Origin: a virus
DNA: 20,179 nt
Direction: 5' to 3' (one strand)
Virus record (IMG/VR): IMGVR_UViG_3300035698_000783
Span: 1-20,179 of that record
This document shows positions 14,357-20,179 of the stretch, in pieces. The notes below the pieces were generated by a model. That model was given only the letters and a program-made list of their open reading frames with translations. It had not been told where the DNA came from and did no database searches. Each line of letters begins with the position of its first letter. Within the stretch, counting starts at the first letter, position 1. The translations under genes were made by a program, and so were the position numbers.

Positions 14357-16528
14357 TTATATTAGCCCAGTACCAGGTGTCTCATAACTAGGTTGTCCAC
14401 CTGCCTCATTCGCAACAGGGTTTGGTGCATTATTAGAACCCTCATCACCCTGAGAATTAGGGTCATCTTGAGTACCTTCACCACCTTTCCCTGGCGGGCC
14501 TGCGTTCCTTCCTGCTTGAGCATTTACTGCTGTGATAGACGGCATACCTTCTATGATAACATCATCTATGTCTATTTCGAGAAGGTCCGCATACCTTTTA
14601 GCAAGAGGGTACGGGTTAACACCAGGTAATTGTAGAAGGTAAGGCATACCACGTTCCATATTAGCAAGTTCTGCTGCCTTATTGGGCCTACCCGATGAAC
14701 CTGCCTTAACCTTAAGGTAAACCTGTTTGGCAACCTGTTCACGGTCAAGTTCAGGCCACATCGCACCTTCCCCTGCTATACTTTTCACTGTTTCGGCAGA
14801 CAGTTCCATTAACATTAATTGTCCTGCTGCAGAAACGAAGTCCGATAAGAACTCATCTAAGTCATCAACATTAGATGCTAGTGTGGTCATACGACTGTTC
14901 TCACCAATAGATGCTTCAGTAGCAGTACTACCTGAATTACCACCAAGATTAGCCTCCTGTGCCCCTACAGTACGTAATATGTCTTCCATTTCCGAGTTGG
15001 TCTCATATAATGCAGGGTCAATTGGTACCGCCTGAAAACGTTGTATCAGATTAGTGATAGGCTCATTAGTCCCCATACCATCAAGTTCAATTAATCCATG
15101 AGCAGGTGAGTTGGCTAGGATGTCCTTATCAGCCTGTGACAACCTGCCTTTAATCGCCATATACTTAGGTTTATTAGCTTCACGATGCATCCTTCTGTAC
15201 TCCCTCGAACGGTTGTACTCAGCCTGTACATGTTTGAGTTGATGAACATCTGACAGAGGGAACAGTTTATCTTCTGATTCTGATTCATTGAACGTGATTG
15301 AGAATATGGGCCAGAAACCTTCCATCCAATATTCAGGAGCAGATGGTTCTCTCAGAAACCCACCATACCCGTCACATAATGTGAATGTCTCATTGAGGTC
15401 CTTGTTATACACTTCCCATACGAGCACGAGTCCTGTTTTCTTGTCAACAGCCACAGTGGTATCTGACTCAACATCTGCCAGATAAACGGCCTGTTGGTCA
15501 AGGTCATCATTCGTGTAAGTGTAATGATTCTGACGTATGTCCTTCTGGTATAGCTTCTGTATATCATCAGGTGATTTATAGAACTCACGCGCGACCCACC
15601 CTGCGCCAATGAACCCTGCTAACTGCTTACATGCAGTATCAGGGATTATTTCCGTAGAGCGAGGAAACATGAATAATGGTCCTTCACGTAGTATCGTACT
15701 TGTTTGATCTTCTAACTGCTTAATCAATTGTTCCAATTCGAATAACTCATTCTCGTTACCTGAATCGATTTTATCGTCCTGGAAGTCCTGTAACCTGCGT
15801 TGCATCTCGGCAAGCGTATTACGTGAGTCTTCAAGTTTCGCCGTATCATCTGGTGAAACTTCTGCATACTGGCGCTGGAAACCAAGCATCATGTAACCCA
15901 CACCACATGTCTTGGCCCTCCTAACCATACCTTTCATACTGGGCTTGAGTCTAGGCTTCTGCTCATTAGCGAAATAATCGAAACATATCTCCATTGTCTT
16001 ACCGACCCTGTCAATCATGTCTTTCTTCTGCCTACCTTGTTCAATATCTTGTAATATTCCCATAGCGTTAGGGTCAGGTATCCCCGTCATCTGTACAGAT
16101 TCCTGAAAGGTCTGCATTGCTGACATCGCCGTATCAGGTTTACCGTCCCATACTACGAAATCAAGTGTCTTCCTCTTCTCTGCTATTGCAACAGGGTTCT
16201 TGGCGTATAATGACGCCACGGACTGATTTATATAACGATTAACAACAGGTACTGTATAATTCTTATTACCTATCCATTCATCTGACGCACCTTGTCTGGC
16301 GATCTTCATATCATCACGCATACGTGAGAAGTCCTTCTCCCAGTACTTCTTTGCTGCCTTGATCCTATCTTGCCACTTACTAATAGATAACCTAACCGCT
16401 GTTTCCGGGCTAGGTGTATCACGATCAACACCTGATGATTCATCACCCATCTCATTGATGCACTTATCGCACATTGTATCAACGGTACATTCGGGGCATT
16501 GTCCCCCCATTAATTCAAATCCTTCCAT
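14357..16528 (-). CDS. Portal protein with N-terminal Cys motif
   Basis: A 723-residue portal, the dodecameric ring at the capsid vertex through which terminase packages DNA. Support: position directly after large terminase and before scaffold, the size, and the P22-like portal features (NRYINQSVASLYAKNPVAIAEKR, a long central stem region, and a C-terminal part rich in helices then Gly/Pro/Asn). The ATG at 16528 is chosen: it lies 2 nt after the terminase stop, and GGGTGG precedes it; the frame is open to a GTG at 16537. Residues 11-23 contain CPEC-x5-CDKC, a zinc-ribbon-like arrangement that is unusual for a portal. The last ~50 residues are low complexity (Gly, Asn, Pro, Gln). Confidence 0.85.
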   Translation of the reverse strand: MEGFELMGGQCPECTVDTMCDKCINEMGDESSGVDRDTPSPETAVRLSISKWQDRIKAAKKYWEKDFSRMRDDMKIARQGASDEWIGNKNYTVPVVNRYINQSVASLYAKNPVAIAEKRKTLDFVVWDGKPDTAMSAMQTFQESVQMTGIPDPNAMGILQDIEQGRQKKDMIDRVGKTMEICFDYFANEQKPRLKPSMKGMVRRAKTCGVGYMMLGFQRQYAEVSPDDTAKLEDSRNTLAEMQRRLQDFQDDKIDSGNENELFELEQLIKQLEDQTSTILREGPLFMFPRSTEIIPDTACKQLAGFIGAGWVAREFYKSPDDIQKLYQKDIRQNHYTYTNDDLDQQAVYLADVESDTTVAVDKKTGLVLVWEVYNKDLNETFTLCDGYGGFLREPSAPEYWMEGFWPIFSITFNESESEDKLFPLSDVHQLKHVQAEYNRSREYRRMHREANKPKYMAIKGRLSQADKDILANSPAHGLIELDGMGTNEPITNLIQRFQAVPIDPALYETNSEMEDILRTVGAQEANLGGNSGSTATEASIGENSRMTTLASNVDDLDEFLSDFVSAAGQLMLMELSAETVKSIAGEGAMWPELDREQVAKQVYLKVKAGSSGRPNKAAELANMERGMPYLLQLPGVNPYPLAKRYADLLEIDIDDVIIEGMPSITAVNAQAGRNAGPPGKGGEGTQDDPNSQGDEGSNNAPNPVANEAGGQPSYETPGTGLI

Positions 16529-16530
16529 AA

Positions 16531-18192
16531 TCACCACCCTTTACTATTATTTGATAAATTGTTTAATCTACTCTCAGCAGCAGCCGCCTGGATTAACCAT
16601 GCACCAGAGCCTACTCTTGGTGCATTACTTACCGTAGGCCTAGGTACATCAGCAGATAGTTCCTTGTTCAACCCTAAACCAATATGTGCCAACCAGTCAG
16701 CAAAGTCATCATGTGCACCATGAGGGAATTTCAGTAATTGGTTCTTAGCATCAGCCCACCAAGGGGCAAATCTTGGAAATCTAACCTTACCCATCGACAT
16801 TCTACCCTGGATTGAACGTGCCCTAGCCGCCTTATCCTTGGTAGGTACTACAGGGTCAATCATTGTGTACGTACGTGTTTCGACCATCCTCTTTCTTAGG
16901 AAAGGCCCGAATGACTTCGATATCAGCTCAGATTCCATCCACCAGATTGAAGGTTTATGGTCCGTCATCTGATTAAGCATCTCCTCAACAGTTCTATCAG
17001 TCTGCATCCTGTCCATAACAAGAGTAGGTAGAACCCAAATATCATCATGTTCGTCAATACCGACACACCCAATAACAGTAAAATCACGGTCTGAGTTAAG
17101 TGAAACAGCATGGTCCGATGCACCATAAATTTTGAGGTTAGCAGGTAATTCATTTGGCCCATATTCAACCATCATAGAGTCAGTAAAGTATATACCATCA
17201 TCAGGGGACGGGCTACCCATCACAAGCGCAGAGAATGAGCGAGGGTCACCCCTCTTCCATTGGGCAAAGAATTGCAGATTCTTCTCTTTCTCCCAGAGTG
17301 CCACCATCGGCTTATTACCAAACTGTGATAAAACCTTGGGGTCGGTCTGCACTTTCAATTTCAGACCGAGTGCGGTTGCCAATTTCTGCTCAGTTATTAT
17401 CCCTGGTATGTTCATGTAAGTCCAGTCTTCTGATATACCAGCAAACCTTTTATTCCTATCAGGATGAGAAGGGTCGCACAACCGTCCTATTAAATCATCT
17501 TCTGCCCAACGTGTTTGTATCACACATATTCTGGTCTTATTTGAACCGCGTGAGTATGCTACCTTAAAGAACCAGCTCCATATCCTCTCAAGATGAGAAG
17601 GTGTGAAGTCATCATCATCGCCTTTATAAGGGTCATCAATGATGAAATAGTCACCGGAACGACCTGTTATTGTACCACCAACACCAATGAAGAATATCTT
17701 ACCACCTGCTTCATTCTGCATGAATGATTTACTTTTGGCACTTTTCATGAAATCAACGTCAGGGAATACTTGGGAATAAACAGGCCTATCCTTAATCATC
17801 TGCCTGAACTCATGACCCAGCTCATCAGCACGAGTCTGGTTATATGTTGCGACAATGATTTTTGCTCTTGGGTTCTGCCCCCATATCCAAGCTAAACCTA
17901 GTTGTGTTAAATGGGCAGTCTTACCGTGCTGAGGGGCAATAGACACAGCAACCCTCTTCATTTTACCTGAATATAAACCCTCAACTATTTCACATAACAT
18001 CTTAGCGTGACCCACCGCTTGATATTCACTCTTGATTACATCATCAGGGTCTTCGGGGTCAGGCATCATTATCTTACAGAATGCTGACATACTTGTCTTG
18101 GCGTCCTCAATCAATGCTTGACGTTGCATGAGAACAGTAGTCTCTTTTAACTGGGCGTCCGTTAAACCGGAATAATCAATCTTCTTTGCCAT
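16531..18192 (-). CDS. terL: Terminase large subunit
   Basis: A 553-residue packaging motor with ATPase and nuclease domains. Seen: Walker A IAPQHGKT at residues 85-92, Walker B YFIIDDP at 182-188, a coupling-motif-like VIQTRW at 224-229, and RNase H-like nuclease residues in YGASDHA (356-362), WWMESE (417-422) and HGAHDDFADW (491-500). It docks on the portal and cleaves concatemeric DNA. The start at 18192 overlaps the o-spanin stop as TAATG. No small terminase subunit is recognisable next to it; in this layout the lysis genes come directly before it. Confidence 0.95.
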   Translation of the reverse strand: MAKKIDYSGLTDAQLKETTVLMQRQALIEDAKTSMSAFCKIMMPDPEDPDDVIKSEYQAVGHAKMLCEIVEGLYSGKMKRVAVSIAPQHGKTAHLTQLGLAWIWGQNPRAKIIVATYNQTRADELGHEFRQMIKDRPVYSQVFPDVDFMKSAKSKSFMQNEAGGKIFFIGVGGTITGRSGDYFIIDDPYKGDDDDFTPSHLERIWSWFFKVAYSRGSNKTRICVIQTRWAEDDLIGRLCDPSHPDRNKRFAGISEDWTYMNIPGIITEQKLATALGLKLKVQTDPKVLSQFGNKPMVALWEKEKNLQFFAQWKRGDPRSFSALVMGSPSPDDGIYFTDSMMVEYGPNELPANLKIYGASDHAVSLNSDRDFTVIGCVGIDEHDDIWVLPTLVMDRMQTDRTVEEMLNQMTDHKPSIWWMESELISKSFGPFLRKRMVETRTYTMIDPVVPTKDKAARARSIQGRMSMGKVRFPRFAPWWADAKNQLLKFPHGAHDDFADWLAHIGLGLNKELSADVPRPTVSNAPRVGSGAWLIQAAAAESRLNNLSNNSKGW

Positions 18193-18401
18193 TATACCTT
18201 ACTTAAAGCCTGTTGTTTAGAATAGCACAATTTGTATAACCTGGTAAGACGTACAGTATATCGTACAAGTCCGCCCATATCATTACCTCTAAATTCTTGC
18301 AGTCTCTCACAAGGATGAGACAAATTAGCCGGGGCTACTGGTGGCTCTACGTAAGAGCTGCAACCCATCAGCAGGAATAATGCAATTATAATCATCTTCA
18401 T
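18192..18401 (-). CDS. o-spanin lipoprotein (Rz1-like)
   Basis: A 69-residue protein with a short hydrophobic signal and lipobox LMGC (cysteine 14), then SSYVEPPVAPANL, a short Pro-containing linker typical of Rz1-like outer-membrane lipoproteins. GAGG lies 8 nt before the ATG. The first 77 nt overlap the end of the i-spanin gene in another frame, the partly embedded arrangement known for Rz/Rz1. With the i-spanin it would fuse inner and outer membranes at lysis. Confidence 0.85.
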   Translation of the reverse strand: MKMIIIALFLLMGCSSYVEPPVAPANLSHPCERLQEFRGNDMGGLVRYTVRLTRLYKLCYSKQQALSKV

Positions 18402-18630
18402 AAGTCATCCTCATATTGATCTTATTATAAATTTCATCAATGTTAGCACGAGCCGCCTCAAAATCATCAGATGCCTTATTCTGTTTCGACACCTGCCTAT
18501 TAATAGACCTGACCTGTTTACCCTGTTCAACAACTCCTCTTAATTGCCATCCACAAGAGAATATGATTAATGTTGCGCCTATCACTAACGAGACCTTCCA
18601 GTTACCCCTAAACAATAGTAATAAAGGCAT
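18325..18630 (-). CDS. i-spanin (Rz-like)
   Basis: A 101-residue type II membrane protein: a short N-terminus, one membrane segment (about residues 13-30, SLVIGATLIIFSCGWQL), then a periplasmic helix (VRSINRQVSKQNKASDDFEAARANIDEIYNKI) suitable for a coiled coil. Its 3' end overlaps the o-spanin gene, which supports the assignment more than the sequence alone. The ATG follows the holin stop closely, with a weak ribosome site, suggesting coupling. Confidence 0.8.
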   Translation of the reverse strand: MPLLLLFRGNWKVSLVIGATLIIFSCGWQLRGVVEQGKQVRSINRQVSKQNKASDDFEAARANIDEIYNKINMRMTYEDDYNCIIPADGLQLLRRATSSPG

Positions 18631-18631
18631 A

Positions 18632-18841
18632 TCAATTATCCTGTTTGATCAATCTGCCTACTACACCCAAAGCTAGTAATGATATAGTAGATATTGTCAC
18701 GAAACTATCAGGTAGAGAAGTACGCATATCAACTGGCACATAACCCCAAGCACCATGTAACGCTGTTGCCAGCACCATGCAGTGTACAGAGAACCACTTC
18801 CAGCAATCTTTCCATTCATATATCAACTTTAATTTTAACAT
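18632..18841 (-). CDS. Holin-like membrane protein
   Basis: A 69-residue protein with two hydrophobic segments (about residues 15-33, ending GAWGYV, and 46-63, FVTISTISLLALGVVGRLI), an amphipathic N-terminus (LIYEWKDCWKWF) and a C-terminal charged tail (GRLIKQDN). This matches a small phage holin-type family often found beside endolysin genes, in which the order is EW-x-x-CWKWFS, hairpin, GRLIKQ. It would let the lysozyme, which lacks a signal peptide, reach the cell wall. GGAGG lies 8 nt before the start, inside the end of the lysozyme gene. Confidence 0.75.
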   Translation of the reverse strand: MLKLKLIYEWKDCWKWFSVHCMVLATALHGAWGYVPVDMRTSLPDSFVTISTISLLALGVVGRLIKQDN

Positions 18842-18844
18842 AGT

Positions 18845-19267
18845 CTAACCCTCCAAGATTATACGTGCAACACGCGCTGCACGATTAGGTGTATCAGTTT
18901 TAGCCCATTTAGAGTCAAGTGCCTGACGTGCAGCTTCCTGAAACTGTCTGTTCTTCAAGGCAGAGATCATTTTTTTGAAACCAAATAAACCTCTTACCCC
19001 TAACTGATACGCCATGTTTATCAACGCCCTCTGCCTACGCTCCGTCAGATCGATCCACCAAGGAATACCTGTATCGAATTCCTTGACTATGATATTTACT
19101 CTATTCAGGCACAACTGTTCCGCCTCTTCTTTGCTTATGCCACCACCTTTACGTACGTCTATGAGCGTACCTATACCTATCGTGCTATAACCTAAATGGT
19201 CCTTGTACTCATGCAGCACACAACCCTCATCTGATGTGAGTTCAGCTAATAATTGATTCATATTCAT
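18845..19267 (-). CDS. Endolysin, GH24 T4-type lysozyme
   Basis: A 140-residue muramidase that hydrolyses peptidoglycan. The catalytic triad has the spacing of T4 lysozyme: Glu14, Asp23 and Thr29 (in SDEGCVLHEYKDHLGYSTIGIG), with gaps of 9 and 6. Further family features are the central LTERRQRALINMAYQLG and the C-terminal SKWAKTDTPNRAARVARIILEG. There is no signal peptide or membrane anchor, so release depends on the holin. AGGAGG lies 8 nt before the ATG at 19267, inside the end of the preceding gene. Confidence 0.95.
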   Translation of the reverse strand: MNMNQLLAELTSDEGCVLHEYKDHLGYSTIGIGTLIDVRKGGGISKEEAEQLCLNRVNIIVKEFDTGIPWWIDLTERRQRALINMAYQLGVRGLFGFKKMISALKNRQFQEAARQALDSKWAKTDTPNRAARVARIILEG

Positions 19268-19268
19268 A

Positions 19269-19649
19269 TCATTGTCCTCCTGGTGTCATTTTAACAGCGG
19301 TCTTTATGAATGATTTAACCCAATCCAGTGTCATGATGCCGACACCAACTATCATCATCCATATTAGAGCACCTATTGTCTTTTCGAGTATCGCCTGACG
19401 TAAACGTCTCTTCTCAGCAATAGATTCAATCATATACTCATGGAAACGCCTATGTCCATCATATTCACCTTCAGGGATCGCTGTCTTCAACATCTCACTA
19501 TCACTCTCAGCAGAGAAACACCTTCTCTCCATGGCAGCAAGTTGCTGGTTCACCTCACTGGTTACAGTCTTATTCTCCATTAATAACTCAAGTATCCTAT
19601 CATACTGAGGGTCTGAGTTATCATGATGGATGTAAGGTAACTGTTCCAT
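19269..19649 (-). CDS. Small membrane protein next to lysis genes
   Basis: A 126-residue protein with a charged, helical N-terminal part and one membrane segment at residues about 91-109 (TIGALIWMMIVGVGIMTLD) after a basic stretch (EKRRLRQAILEK). I recognise the layout, a cytoplasmic helix plus a C-terminal anchor, from phage proteins encoded just before endolysins. It may modulate lysis or be a second holin-like protein. The ATG at 19649 overlaps the previous stop as TGATG; a TTG three bases earlier is also in frame but less likely. Confidence 0.65.
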   Translation of the reverse strand: MEQLPYIHHDNSDPQYDRILELLMENKTVTSEVNQQLAAMERRCFSAESDSEMLKTAIPEGEYDGHRRFHEYMIESIAEKRRLRQAILEKTIGALIWMMIVGVGIMTLDWVKSFIKTAVKMTPGGQ

Positions 19650-19864
19650 CAAACATACCCCGTAAATTCTTCCATACTGTTGATAATAATGTCCTTTACT
19701 GCCAGATCATCAACAACATCAGTAAAATTTATATATGTATACAAATTAGGTAAACCCGTAGATATTACCTGGCCTACCCCCAGCACACCGTAATTGACAA
19801 TTGTATCATCGTTATTACATGTAATGTAGTATACTTCTTGGCCTGGGTTAATGAACTCTGGCAT
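19649..19864 (-). CDS. Hypothetical protein after the tail-fibre-like gene
   Basis: A 71-residue acidic protein with alternating hydrophobic residues (EVYYITCNNDDTIVNYGVLGVGQ, LYTYINFTDVVDDL) suggesting a small beta domain. No family recognised. The start overlaps the preceding stop as TAATG and its end overlaps the next gene as TGATG, so it is translated with its neighbours. It could be a small accessory of the tail protein. Confidence 0.6.
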   Translation of the reverse strand: MPEFINPGQEVYYITCNNDDTIVNYGVLGVGQVISTGLPNLYTYINFTDVVDDLAVKDIIINSMEEFTGYV

Positions 19865-20179
19865 TATACTTGCCCTCCATCAGTGATTGTGAGGCCATAT
19901 TTTGTTATAAGTGACGCCCGTGCTGTAGCCGCCGCACCTGCACTATATTTCGTGAGGCCAACGCCTAAGCTCCAACCGCTTTGCAAGCTAGGAAGCGAAT
20001 CTAGATAAATAAGTAATGCGTCATAGTTAGCAGTACTATACACTGCACCGGCGGTATTCAGTATGTTAGCCGCATTACTAATATTAGCCCAAGGCCAGCC
20101 CCTGAAATCTTGATTAAACTTAGTTGTATTGCCTAAGTTTTGATATGATGTTGAGCCGGCAGATGGTACAACGCTACTA
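19864..20179 (-). CDS. BspA-like tail/surface protein, C-terminal fragment
   Basis: The visible 104 residues are the end of a larger protein whose start lies beyond the window. The sequence TKFNQDFRGWPWANISNAAN matches the FNQDI-x-W-D-x-S-x-x-T-x-M type of BspA-like repeat. The ending STANYDALLIYLDSLPSLQS, LTKYSAGAAATARASLITKYG, LTITDGGQ is the characteristic C-terminus of such surface proteins. In phages these domains occur in tail fibres and other receptor-facing proteins, so a host-recognition role is plausible, but the N-terminal attachment part is not visible. Stop overlaps the next start by one base. Confidence 0.75.
   Translation of the reverse strand, partial: SSVVPSAGSTSYQNLGNTTKFNQDFRGWPWANISNAANILNTAGAVYSTANYDALLIYLDSLPSLQSGWSLGVGLTKYSAGAAATARASLITKYGLTITDGGQV

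Overview
The window is a segment of a tailed-phage (podovirus-type Caudoviricetes) genome or prophage. Every gene I accept lies on the minus strand, so transcription runs from the right end to the left. A two-component spanin pair (inner-membrane protein plus nested lipoprotein) points to a Gram-negative host. The sequence is moderately AT-rich by eye. I see no tRNA, no integrase, and no genes for replication or host metabolism.

Layout in transcription order. (1) 20179-19269: the C-terminal end of a BspA-like, probably tail-fibre or surface-recognition protein, a 71-aa hypothetical, and a 126-aa protein with one C-terminal membrane segment. (2) 19267-18192: the lysis cassette, with GH24 lysozyme, holin-like protein, i-spanin and overlapping o-spanin. 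(3) 18192-16531: large terminase. (4) 16528-10735: portal, scaffold, major capsid protein and an abundant head or decoration-like protein, followed by a strong intrinsic terminator. (5) 10618-7407: after an extended -10 promoter with a 14-bp palindrome, a 134-aa hypothetical, a neck adaptor and a large tail nozzle/hub protein. (6) 7405-1854: internal virion or DNA-ejection proteins, including relatives of T7 gp13 and gp14, then three larger repeat-containing or helical proteins. The last two look like one ejection protein divided into two coupled reading frames. Most junctions are 1-4 base stop/start overlaps (TGATG, TAATG, ATGA), which implies translational coupling.

The left 1.8 kb is different in style. 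A 60-aa MerR/excisionase-type HTH gene has its own sigma70-like promoter overlapped by a 14-bp inverted repeat, like an autoregulated moron. Past it lies a non-coding stretch with several inverted repeats, including a perfect 30-bp inverted repeat. Then comes an array of low-complexity proteins: a 227-aa protein with an Ala/Ser/Tyr tail, remnants of two relatives of it on either side, and a protein built from exactly 13 visible 9-residue repeats that runs off the window.

The virion and lysis genes form a recognisable head-to-ejection programme. The least explained parts are the left-end repeat-protein array, the hairpin at the edge of its homology, and the terminator/promoter switch inside the head-tail cluster.
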